64,000 nucleotides of DNA, taken from positions 124,001 to 188,000 of the forward strand of contig NZ_JHEP02000006.1 of assembly GCF_000657795.2 (NCBI RefSeq). Direction: 5' to 3'. Shown here piece after piece: positions 28,655-36,546 of the stretch. Every line of letters starts with the position of its first letter. Position 1 is the stretch's first letter. The DNA is from Bordetella pseudohinzii (GTDB taxonomy: Bacteria > Pseudomonadota > Gammaproteobacteria > Burkholderiales > Burkholderiaceae_B). The translations under genes were made by a program, and so were the position numbers. A model generated the notes under the pieces. The model was not told the origin of the DNA and made no database searches. It saw only the letters and a program-made list of their open reading frames with translations.

Positions 28655-29884
28655 ATGTCGCAAGCCGAATTTCCCATCACTCCCGAAGTTGAAGCAGATC
28701 TGCGTGTCGCGCGTCGCGGCTGCGACGAACTCCTGGTGGAGTCCGAGTTCGCCCGCAAGCTGGCGCGCAGCCGCGCCACCGGGGTGCCCTTGCGCATCAA
28801 GCTGGGCCTGGACCCGACCGCGCCGGACATCCACCTCGGCCATACCGTGGTGCTGAACAAGATGCGCCAGCTCCAGGACCTGGGCCATTCGGTCATCTTC
28901 CTGATCGGCGACTTCACCTCGACCATCGGCGACCCCAGCGGCCGCAATTCCACCCGCCCGCCGCTCACGCGCGAGCAGATCGAGCACAACGCCCAGACCT
29001 ATTACGCCCAGGCCAGCCTGGTGCTGGACCCGGCCCGCACCGAGATCCGCTACAACTCCGAGTGGTGCGACCCGCTGGGCGCGCGCGGCATGATCCAGCT
29101 GGCGTCGCGCTACACCGTGGCGCGCATGATGGAGCGCGAGGACTTCACCCGCCGCTTCAAGACCGGCGTGCCCATCGCCGTGCATGAATTCCTCTACCCC
29201 CTGATGCAGGGCTACGACTCGGTCGCGCTCAAGGCCGACCTGGAGCTGGGCGGCACCGACCAGAAGTTCAACCTGCTGGTGGGCCGCGAACTGCAAAAGG
29301 AATACGGCCAGGAGCCGCAGTGCATCCTGACCATGCCGCTGCTGGTGGGGACCGACGGCGTCGAGAAAATGTCCAAGTCCAAGGGCAATTACATCGGCAT
29401 TTCCGAGTCGCCCGACTCCATGTTCGGCAAGCTGATGTCGATCTCGGACACCCTGATGTGGCGCTATTTCGAGCTGCTGTCCTTCCGTTCGCTGGAGGAT
29501 ATCGCCGCCCTGAAGGCCGAGATCGATGCCGGCCGCAATCCGCGCGACGCCAAGGTGCTGCTGGCCCAGGAGATCATCGCGCGTTTCCATAGCCAGAAGG
29601 ACGCCGAACAGGCGCTGGCCAATTTCGAGGCGCGCTTCCGCGACGGCGCTATCCCGGACGATATTCCGGAGGTCCAGCTGCCGGGCGCGCCCATGGGCGT
29701 GCTGCGCGTGCTGCGCGAGGCCGGCCTGTGCGCCTCCAGTTCCGAGGCGCAGCGCGCCGTGGAGCAGGGCGGCGTCAAGATCGACGGCGTCAAGGTCGAA
29801 GACAGATCGTTGCAATTGGCCCCGGGTTCGTATGTGATCCAAGTCGGCAAACGGAAGTTTGCGCGTGTTAACTTGGTGGCGTGA
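28655..29884 (+). CDS. tyrS: Tyrosyl-tRNA synthetase
   Basis: This 409-residue class I synthetase charges tRNA-Tyr. The HIGH-type motif HLGH is at residues 60-63, KMSKS is at 238-242 and a C-terminal S4 RNA-binding domain ([14 protein letters not shown]) is present. It is of the TyrRZ-like type with the S4 domain immediately at the end. Transcription diverges from the LytM gene across a 276-bp interval in which I see only a weak CTAGC...GCTAG repeat (28567-28583) and no clear -35 box. Confidence 0.96.
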   Translation: MSQAEFPITPEVEADLRVARRGCDELLVESEFARKLARSRATGVPLRIKLGLDPTAPDIHLGHTVVLNKMRQLQDLGHSVIFLIGDFTSTIGDPSGRNSTRPPLTREQIEHNAQTYYAQASLVLDPARTEIRYNSEWCDPLGARGMIQLASRYTVARMMEREDFTRRFKTGVPIAVHEFLYPLMQGYDSVALKADLELGGTDQKFNLLVGRELQKEYGQEPQCILTMPLLVGTDGVEKMSKSKGNYIGISESPDSMFGKLMSISDTLMWRYFELLSFRSLEDIAALKAEIDAGRNPRDAKVLLAQEIIARFHSQKDAEQALANFEARFRDGAIPDDIPEVQLPGAPMGVLRVLREAGLCASSSEAQRAVEQGGVKIDGVKVEDRSLQLAPGSYVIQVGKRKFARVNLVA

Positions 29885-29922
29885 CTGGCCTGGCGCCAGC
29901 GGTTTGATTAAGGAGCACGACC

Positions 29923-30579
29923 ATGAAACTCGCGAGCCTGTCTTTTGCCGACAATGAGTCCATCCCCGAGCGCTACGCCTTCGGCAGGATAGACCCGCAA
30001 TCCCGTATTGCATTGGCCGACAATTTCAATCCGCAGTTCTCGTGGGACGACGTTCCCGAGGGCACGAAGTCCTTTGCGTTGCTCTGCCATGACCCGGACG
30101 TGCCGTCCAAGCCGGACGACGTCAACCAGGACGGCCGCGAGGTGCCCGCCTCGCTGCCGCGCGTGGATTTCTTCCACTGGGTCCTGATTGATCTGGCCCC
30201 AGAATTGCGAGAAATCCAGGAAGGCGCGTTTTCCAGCGGCATCACGCCCCGCGGCAAGGGTGGGCCGCTGGCGCCCAACGAGGCGCGCCAGGGCCTGAAT
30301 GACTACACCGGCTGGTTTGCCGCCGACCGCGACATGAGCGGCGATTATTTCGGCTACGACGGCCCTTGTCCGCCCTGGAACGACGCCATCGTGCACCGCT
30401 ACGTCTTCACGCTCTACGCGCTGGATGTGGCCAAGCTGGACGTGCAGGGCAAGTTCACGGGCGCCGATGTGCTCAAGGCCATGCAGGGCCATGTGCTGGC
30501 CCAGGCCGCGGTCACGGGCACCTACACGCTCAACCCGGCGCTGGCGCCGCGCCAGATCGGCGACACCTCGGCGTCCTGA
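29923..30579 (+). CDS. YbhB/YbcL (PEBP) family protein
   Basis: This 218-residue protein has the phosphatidylethanolamine-binding-protein fold. Recognisable parts are SFALLCHDPDVP, the FFHWVLIDL segment and the YDGPCPPWNDAIVHRYVFTLYAL segment (quoted as YDGPCPPWND). The bacterial members are cytoplasmic and of unclear function; some inhibit proteases or bind small anions. It is 38 bp downstream of tyrS and probably co-transcribed. A GC-rich hairpin and further repeats follow it. Confidence 0.88.
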   Translation: MKLASLSFADNESIPERYAFGRIDPQSRIALADNFNPQFSWDDVPEGTKSFALLCHDPDVPSKPDDVNQDGREVPASLPRVDFFHWVLIDLAPELREIQEGAFSSGITPRGKGGPLAPNEARQGLNDYTGWFAADRDMSGDYFGYDGPCPPWNDAIVHRYVFTLYALDVAKLDVQGKFTGADVLKAMQGHVLAQAAVTGTYTLNPALAPRQIGDTSAS

Positions 30580-30588
30580 TGGGCGGTC

Positions 30589-30610
30589 GGCCGGCGCCCC
30601 GGCGCCGGCC
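30589..30610 (+). terminator. GC-rich hairpin after the PEBP gene
   Basis: GGCCGGCGCC/GGCGCCGGCC (30589-30598, 30601-30610) forms a very stable stem just after the PEBP stop. It lacks a T tract, so it may slow polymerase or protect RNA ends rather than terminate by itself. Confidence 0.5.
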
Positions 30611-30613
30611 AAA

Positions 30614-30648
30614 CATGAGCCTGGCTCATGGCTCGCATGAGCCGTTTT
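30614..30648 (+). promoter_or_regulatory. Alternating CATGAGCC/GGCTCATG repeats able to form competing hairpins
   Basis: CATGAGCC at 30614-30621, GGCTCATG at 30623-30630 and CATGAGCC at 30636-30643 are three copies in alternating orientation. The middle copy can pair with either neighbour. Pairing with the third gives an 8-bp stem, a 5-nt GCTCG loop and a GTTTT tail, so it looks like a weak terminator. Pairing with the first would prevent it. This lies 140 bp before glyA. Confidence 0.45.
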
Positions 30649-30663
30649 CCAGTAAGCGGCGGG

Positions 30664-30739
30664 TTGGCGGTTTTTGCCAACGGATTGCCGGTTTTTGCCC
30701 CCATCCCGGCCGGGATGGGCGGCCCGGACGGGGTACACT
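30664..30739 (+). promoter_or_regulatory. glyA upstream region: 21-bp-phased repeats, 20-bp palindrome and -10 box
   Basis: Two near-identical TTGSCGGTTTTTGCC elements start at 30664 and 30685, exactly 21 bp apart. They are followed by a perfect 20-bp palindrome at 30700-30719 whose left half is CCCATCCCGG. TACACT at 30734-30739 is a plausible -10 for glyA, about 45 bp before the ATG. The expected -35 position falls inside the palindrome and lacks a good consensus, which would fit control by a bound regulator. Confidence 0.45.
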
Positions 30740-30784
30740 AGCGGCATTGCTTTTGCCCTTTCTCCGTTCCAGGAACCTCCCTCC

Positions 30785-32035
<1,251 letters not shown>

Positions 32036-32052
32036 TCCCGGCGCTGCCAGGC

Positions 32053-32083
32053 AACGGGCCCCCTAGCGGGGCCCGTTTTGTTT
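32053..32083 (+). terminator. Rho-independent terminator after glyA
   Basis: AACGGGCCCC/GGGGCCCGTT (32053-32062, 32068-32077) with a CTAGC loop is followed by TTTTGTTT. It lies 18 bases after the glyA stop and separates glyA from nrdR. Confidence 0.9.
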
Positions 32084-32114
32084 GGAAGGCAGCGCGCGGC
32101 GCGGGGATGGGCGC

Positions 32115-32181
32115 ATATTTGTGCACCGGACGCAACAAATATCCCCGATTGGCGCGTGGCGCGTGAAGCTGTCATTACAAT
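32115..32181 (+). promoter_or_regulatory. nrdR upstream inverted repeat and -10 box
   Basis: ATATTTGT at 32115-32122 and ACAAATAT at 32135-32142 form a perfect 8-bp inverted repeat with a 12-bp spacer, conspicuous in this GC-rich setting. TACAAT at 32176-32181 is a likely -10, about 28 bp before the nrdR ATG. The repeat does not match the usual NrdR box, so the binding factor is unknown. Confidence 0.45.
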
Positions 32182-32209
32182 ATCGCGATTACAGGCACGG
32201 GGGAGCGAG

Positions 32210-32695
32210 ATGAGGTGCCCATTTTGCGGAAATGCGGATACCCAGGTGGTCGATAGCCGGGTATCCGAAGAGGGCGACACCATACGGCGGCGCAGGCGCT
32301 GCCTGTCCTGTGATAAACGCTTCACCACCTATGAACGGGTCGAGCTGGCCATGCCCACCGTGGTCAAGCGCGATGGCAGCCGCAGCGAGTACGACACGGC
32401 CAAGCTGCGCGGCAGCCTGGTGCTTGCCCTGCGCAAGCGGCCGGTGAGCACCGAGGAAGTCGATGGCGCCGTGGCGCGCATCGAGGACACCTTGCTGGCC
32501 AGCGGCGCGCGCGAGGTGCCCAGCGAACACATCGGCGAGCTGGTCATGAGCGAGCTCAAGCGCCTGGACAAGGTGGCCTATGTGCGCTTTGCCTCGGTCT
32601 ACAAGAGCTTCGAGGATATCGGCGAGTTTGTCGAAGCCATCCGCGAGATGCAAGGGCCGCTGCGGCCCTCGGGCGGCAAGCTGCGCAAGGAGTGA
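32210..32695 (+). CDS. nrdR: Transcriptional repressor NrdR
   Basis: This 161-residue regulator has an N-terminal zinc ribbon (Cys3, Cys6, Cys31, Cys34) and an ATP-cone domain starting [14 protein letters not shown] that senses ATP/dATP. It represses ribonucleotide reductase genes. The ATG at 32210 follows GGGGGAGCGAG; the ATG puts the first zinc cysteine at residue 3, as in all family members. No reductase gene is in the window. Confidence 0.96.
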   Translation: MRCPFCGNADTQVVDSRVSEEGDTIRRRRRCLSCDKRFTTYERVELAMPTVVKRDGSRSEYDTAKLRGSLVLALRKRPVSTEEVDGAVARIEDTLLASGAREVPSEHIGELVMSELKRLDKVAYVRFASVYKSFEDIGEFVEAIREMQGPLRPSGGKLRKE

Positions 32696-32699
32696 AGCA

Positions 32700-33662
32700 T
32701 CAGGCCCCGGCGCGCAAGGCGCTGGGCGGCTGTTTTTCGTAGCGGCGCCAGACGCGCCGCATGTGATGGGCCGAGCCGAAACCGGCGCGTTCTGCCACGC
32801 GCTCCAGGTCCAGGCGGGTCTCGCGCAGCAATTCCTTGGCCAGCGCCAGGCGCACCTGGTAGAGGTAGTCCATGGGCGTGCAGCCCGCGTGTTCGGAGAA
32901 CAGGCGGTTGAGATGGCGGGCGCTGGTATGCGCCTGGTCGGCCAGGGCCTGGGCCGACCAGTCCGCGGCCGGATTGCGCAGGACGGCATCCTGCACCCGG
33001 TGCACGCCGGGGTGCAGATGGTTGCGGTGGTCCAGCCAGGGCGAGAGCGCCGCGTCGCTGCCGGCGCGGCGCATGTACACCACCATTTCGCGCGCCACGG
33101 CGCTGGCCACGCGCGGGCCGCAATCGCGCGCCACCAGATAAAGGGCCAGGTCGATGCCGGCGGTGATGCCGGCGCTGGTCCATATCCCGGCCGATTCGAC
33201 GAAGATGCGGTTTTCGAGCACCCGGGCCCCGGGCGCCAGGGCGCGCAGCGCATCCAGGCAGCTGTGGTGGCTGGTGCAGTCGCGGCCGTCAAGCAGGCCG
33301 GCGGCCGCCAGCATCAGGGCGCCGGCGCAGACCGACATGATGTCAAAGCCGTCGGCCGGCGCGCGGCGCGCCAGCCAGTCGATGAGGGCGCGGCGATCGG
33401 GGCGGTCCAGCGCGTACTGGGATCCGACCAGGCCGCTCACCACGACCAGGGCATGGGATGGCAGGCGTTCGGGCAACGGCGCCAGGCGCGACAGGTACAG
33501 GCCTTGCAGGCCGCTCTCGACTTCTTCTTGCGGGCCGCAGTAATGCAGCTGGTAACGGCCTGGCGCGAACCGGTTGGCGATGCGCAGGGCCTCGGCGGGG
33601 CCGGCCAGGTCCAGCAGGACGATGCCCTCCTGGACCACGAAATAGACCGGCGTGGCCTGCAT
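32700..33662 (-). CDS. GlxA-type AraC regulator with DJ-1/PfpI domain
   Basis: This 320-residue regulator has an N-terminal DJ-1/PfpI-like sensor domain (YFVVQEGIVLLDLAGPAEAL and the nucleophile-elbow-like SVCAGALMLAAAGLLDG, quoted in parts). The C-terminal AraC HTH pair includes TSARHLNRLFSEHAG and VAERAGFGSAHHMRRVW. Members regulate catabolism or stress genes in response to amidated or nitrogenous metabolites. Its start overlaps the stop of the cysteine hydrolase gene as TGATG, so the two are one unit and the hydrolase may be under its control. Confidence 0.88.
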   Translation of the reverse strand: MQATPVYFVVQEGIVLLDLAGPAEALRIANRFAPGRYQLHYCGPQEEVESGLQGLYLSRLAPLPERLPSHALVVVSGLVGSQYALDRPDRRALIDWLARRAPADGFDIMSVCAGALMLAAAGLLDGRDCTSHHSCLDALRALAPGARVLENRIFVESAGIWTSAGITAGIDLALYLVARDCGPRVASAVAREMVVYMRRAGSDAALSPWLDHRNHLHPGVHRVQDAVLRNPAADWSAQALADQAHTSARHLNRLFSEHAGCTPMDYLYQVRLALAKELLRETRLDLERVAERAGFGSAHHMRRVWRRYEKQPPSALRAGA

Positions 33663-34222
33663 CAGTCGTCCAGGGCCCGCGCGGCCGGCACGATCTGCGC
33701 GAAGCGTCCGGCCAGCACCAGTTCGGTGCAATCGCGGATCTCGGCCGGGGTGTAGTGCTTGCCGGCCGGGCTTTGCATGGCGAAGGTCAGGGTGGCGTCG
33801 GTGGCGAAGCGCACCTTGTAGCCGCTGTCCGAAGCGTGGCGCGCCGTGGTTTCGCAGCATTGCTCGGTGCGGATGCCGGTCACGATGATCCGCTCGATGC
33901 CATGCTGTTCCAGCCAGGATTGCAGCGTGCCGCCGTCGGCCGCGCGCGCGAACAGGGAGGAGTGCACCGTCTTGTGGAAGACCGCGGTGGGCGCCACGTT
34001 CAGCTCTGCGAGCGTGCGCACATGGCCGGAGGCCGGCGAGAAGGGCGATTGCGGATTGCCTTCGGCGATATGGAAGACCTGCAGCAGCGGGATGCCGCGC
34101 GCCTGGGCGGCATCGATCAGGCCCTGGGTGTTGCGGACGAAGGCCGGCAGCTCGCTGGCATCCCAAAACGGACGTTGGCGGAAGGACTCCTGGGCGTCGA
34201 TGAGGATAAGGGCTGTCTTCAT
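33662..34222 (-). CDS. Isochorismatase-family cysteine hydrolase
   Basis: This 186-residue hydrolase has the triad of the family: Asp9 in LIDAQESF, Lys84 in VFHKTVHSS and Cys122 in TEQCCETT. Members hydrolyse amides such as nicotinamide, N-carbamoyl compounds or isochorismate. It is the first gene of a two-gene minus-strand unit with the GlxA-type regulator. Together they lie between nrdR and ribD, an order these genes usually keep without interruption. Substrate cannot be deduced. Confidence 0.87.
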   Translation of the reverse strand: MKTALILIDAQESFRQRPFWDASELPAFVRNTQGLIDAAQARGIPLLQVFHIAEGNPQSPFSPASGHVRTLAELNVAPTAVFHKTVHSSLFARAADGGTLQSWLEQHGIERIIVTGIRTEQCCETTARHASDSGYKVRFATDATLTFAMQSPAGKHYTPAEIRDCTELVLAGRFAQIVPAARALDD

Positions 34223-34377
34223 GGTGATAGGAACCAGAGTGGGGAATGAAGCCATTCTGCGCGCCTGGCGGCCGGCCTGGCGAGCCCGCCGCGGGACCAG
34301 GATGGGCCCGAAACGGACATGATAATGCGATTCCGCGGGGCGGGCCGCCCGGCCGGGGCAAGCCCCCAGGGGCCGGA

Positions 34378-34383
34378 TACAAT
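34378..34383 (+). promoter_or_regulatory. -10 box TACAAT placed for a leaderless ribD transcript
   Basis: TACAAT ends 7 bp before the ribD ATG at 34391. A transcript starting at the usual distance would begin at or next to the start codon. No purine-rich ribosome site is seen in the intervening bases. The -35 region is GC-rich and not consensus. Confidence 0.4.
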
Positions 34384-34390
34384 CGTTGGC

Positions 34391-35533
34391 ATGAGCGAGC
34401 CCCAAGATATTCTCTGGATGCGGCGCGCCCTGGACCTGGCCCGGGGCGTGATCTATACCACCACGCCCAATCCGCGCGTGGGCTGCGTCATCGTGCGCGA
34501 TGGCCGAATCCTGGGGGAGGGGGCCACCCAGCCGCCGGGCGGCCCGCATGCCGAAATCATGGCCCTGCGCGCCGCCCAGGCCGCCGGCCATGATCCGGCG
34601 GGCGCCACGGTCTATGTCACGCTCGAACCCTGCAGCCATTTCGGCCGCACGCCGCCTTGCGTGGACGCCCTGGTGGCTGCCGCGCCCGCGCGCGTGGTCG
34701 TGGCCCTGGGCGATCCCAATCCGCGCGTGGCGGGCCAGGGCTTCGCGCGGCTGCGCGCCGCCGGCATCGCCGTGAGCGCCGGCGTGTGCGAAAACGAGGC
34801 CCTGGCCCTGAATGCCGGCTTCGTGGCGCGCATGAGCCGGGGCACGCCCTGGCTGTGGCTCAAGCTGGCCGCCTCGCTGGATGGCCGCAGCGCCCTGCAC
34901 AATGGGGTGTCGCAATGGATTACCGGCGAGGCCGCCCGCGCCGACGGCCACGCCTGGCGCGCGCGCGCCGACCTGGTGCTCACCGGCATGGGCACGGTGC
35001 TCAAGGACAATCCGCAACTGAATGTGCGCGCGATCCAGACGCCGCGCCAGCCGCGCAAGGCGGTGGTCGATGGCCAGTTCCGCGTGCCCGAGGATGCGCG
35101 CCTGTTCGACGGCACGCCGGCCTGGGTGTTCACGGCGCGCCAGGACGCGGACAAGGCGGCCCGGCTGGCCGACAAGAATGTCGAGGTGGTCTGCCTGCCG
35201 GATGCCGGCGGACAGCGCGTGGACCTGGCCGCCATGATGCGCTGGCTGGGCGAGCATGAATGCAATGAGGTCCATGTGGAGGCCGGCGCCGGCCTGTCGG
35301 GGGCCTTGCTGGCGGCCGATTGCGTGGATGAGCTGCTGATCTATCTGGCGCCGGTGATGCTGGGCGATGCCGCCGGCATGGTCCAGATGCCCCTGCTGGA
35401 GCATCTGGACGCCGCGCGCCGCTTCCGTTTTACCGATCTGGCGCGGGTGGGCGAGGATGTCCGCCTGCAGGCGCGCGATCCTTCGCGCTGGCTGGCGTTG
35501 CTGGCCAGCGCGCGCCGCGCGTCAGAGAACTAG
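34391..35533 (+). CDS. ribD: Riboflavin biosynthesis deaminase/reductase RibD
   Basis: This 380-residue bifunctional enzyme deaminates and then reduces the pyrimidine intermediate of riboflavin synthesis. The N-terminal zinc deaminase has His53 and Glu55 in PHAEIMAL plus Cys81 and Cys90 in EPCSHFGRTPPC. The reductase domain starts near residue 155 (LKLAASLDGR). The ATG at 34391 gives the normal length; an upstream in-frame ATG at 34319 would place coding sequence over the apparent promoter. No FMN riboswitch is visible upstream. Confidence 0.94.
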   Translation: MSEPQDILWMRRALDLARGVIYTTTPNPRVGCVIVRDGRILGEGATQPPGGPHAEIMALRAAQAAGHDPAGATVYVTLEPCSHFGRTPPCVDALVAAAPARVVVALGDPNPRVAGQGFARLRAAGIAVSAGVCENEALALNAGFVARMSRGTPWLWLKLAASLDGRSALHNGVSQWITGEAARADGHAWRARADLVLTGMGTVLKDNPQLNVRAIQTPRQPRKAVVDGQFRVPEDARLFDGTPAWVFTARQDADKAARLADKNVEVVCLPDAGGQRVDLAAMMRWLGEHECNEVHVEAGAGLSGALLAADCVDELLIYLAPVMLGDAAGMVQMPLLEHLDAARRFRFTDLARVGEDVRLQARDPSRWLALLASARRASEN

Positions 35534-35553
35534 TTTTATCTGGGAGAAATCGC

Positions 35554-36195
35554 ATGTTTACGGGTTTGGTCGCGGCCGTGGGCCGCATCGTGTCGGTCAA
35601 GCCGCTGCCTGGCGAAGAGGCCGGCGTGCGCCTGAGTATCGACGCCGGCGAGCTCGGGCTGGACGACGTCGCCATCGGCGATTCCATCGCGGTGCAGGGC
35701 GCCTGCATGACGGTCATCGAGCTGTCGGCGCGGGGTTTCGCGGTCGATGTCTCGCGCGAGAGCCTGAATCGCACGGTCGGGCTGGAGCGCGAGGGCGAGG
35801 TCAATCTGGAGAAATCCCTGGGCCTGGGCGACAAGCTGGGCGGCCATCTGGTGTCCGGCCATGTGGACGGCCTGGGCGAGATCCTGCGGTTTTCCGATGT
35901 GGGCGAGTCGCGCGAGCTGGTGATCGCGGTGCCCAAGGCGCTGGCGCGTTTCCTTGCCTACAAGGGCTCGATCACGGTCAATGGCATCAGCCTGACCGTC
36001 AATCGGGTCGAGGACACCGCGGACGGTTGCGAGATCAGCATCAACATCATCCCGCATACGCAGGCCGTGACGACGCTGCGCAATGTCAAGGCCGGCGACA
36101 AGGTCAATCTCGAAATCGACATGATCGCGCGCTATGTCGAGCGCATGCTGAGCGCCTCGGGCGCCGTGGAGGGGCGCGCGCCGGCCTGGCTGTAA
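35554..36195 (+). CDS. ribE: Riboflavin synthase, alpha subunit
   Basis: This 213-residue enzyme dismutates two molecules of 6,7-dimethyl-8-ribityllumazine to riboflavin. It shows the internal duplication of the family: MFTGLV at the start of the first lumazine-binding barrel and GDKLGGHLVSGHVDG leading into the second. It lies 20 bp after ribD in the same direction. A tiny open frame begins 8 bases after its stop, followed by a terminator hairpin. Confidence 0.95.
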   Translation: MFTGLVAAVGRIVSVKPLPGEEAGVRLSIDAGELGLDDVAIGDSIAVQGACMTVIELSARGFAVDVSRESLNRTVGLEREGEVNLEKSLGLGDKLGGHLVSGHVDGLGEILRFSDVGESRELVIAVPKALARFLAYKGSITVNGISLTVNRVEDTADGCEISINIIPHTQAVTTLRNVKAGDKVNLEIDMIARYVERMLSASGAVEGRAPAWL

Positions 36196-36203
36196 AGCGC
36201 GTC

Positions 36204-36275
36204 ATGAACGGCAACATCCGTTCATATGCTTATGCCGGCGCGTTGCGCGATCGCGAATCCGCTTGCTGTTGTTAG
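36204..36275 (+). CDS. Putative 23-codon leader ORF ending in Cys-Cys-Cys
   Basis: An ATG 8 bases after the ribE stop opens a 23-codon frame whose last five residues are SACCC (codons TGC TGT TGT TAG). The stop is 7 bases before the left arm of a strong terminator hairpin. A run of one amino acid just ahead of a terminator is the geometry of ribosome-mediated attenuation. The ribosome site is weak (TAAAG), but coupling to ribE translation is possible. Chance occurrence cannot be excluded without conservation data. Confidence 0.35.
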   Translation: MNGNIRSYAYAGALRDRESACCC

Positions 36276-36282
36276 CACTCCC

Positions 36283-36317
36283 AAGCCGTGGCTGCTATTG
36301 CTGCCACGGCTTTTTTT
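36283..36317 (+). terminator. Terminator (possible attenuator) between ribE and prkA
   Basis: AAGCCGTGGC/GCCACGGCTT (36283-36292, 36303-36312) with a 10-nt loop runs into TTTTT. It can end the rib transcript. Because the Cys-triplet frame stops 7 bases upstream, a ribosome held on those codons could reach the left arm and affect hairpin formation. Confidence 0.88.
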
Positions 36318-36394
36318 CATGCGGATGACAGGCGCGCGGAACTTGTCGCGAGCAATAGGGGCCTAAACAAAACAGGCGTCTTCGATCCTGCCTA

Positions 36395-36445
36395 TTGTGT
36401 GTGGTGAAAGTACGACGACTACATAATGTGTGTTGTGCGATCGCA
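36395..36445 (+). promoter_or_regulatory. Direct repeats and palindrome upstream of prkA
   Basis: TTGTGTGTGGTG at 36395-36406 and ATGTGTGTTGTG at 36426-36437 match at 10 of 12 positions and are 31 bp apart, close to three helical turns. A TGCGATCGCA palindrome follows at 36436-36445. The 343-bp interval 36196-36538 otherwise holds the two small frames and the terminator. I find no convincing sigma70 or sigma54 promoter here, so an alternative sigma factor or activator may be used. Confidence 0.35.
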
Positions 36446-36480
36446 ATAAGGACTGGCGAGGCTGGTATAGGAGGAACACA

Positions 36481-36546
36481 ATGGCCATACGGACCCGTGT
36501 TTTGGACCCGTGCTCTAAGTACTGTAGGAGGGTTTGCCGTGCATAG
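36481..36546 (+). CDS. Putative 21-residue cysteine-rich upstream ORF overlapping prkA
   Basis: A consensus AGGAGG (36471-36476) precedes an ATG at 36481 that opens a 21-residue frame. Its end carries three evenly spaced cysteines (PCSKYCRRVC). Its AGG AGG arginine codons are also the ribosome site of prkA, and its TAG overlaps the prkA GTG start region by 8 bases. The good ribosome site and tight overlap suggest it is translated and couples or gates prkA translation. No family is recognised. Confidence 0.5.
   Translation: MAIRTRVLDPCSKYCRRVCRA

Noticed and set aside
34223-34390. FMN riboswitch before ribD
   Set aside because: The interval is short and GC-rich and lacks the conserved RFN elements. 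The promoter seems to abut the start codon.
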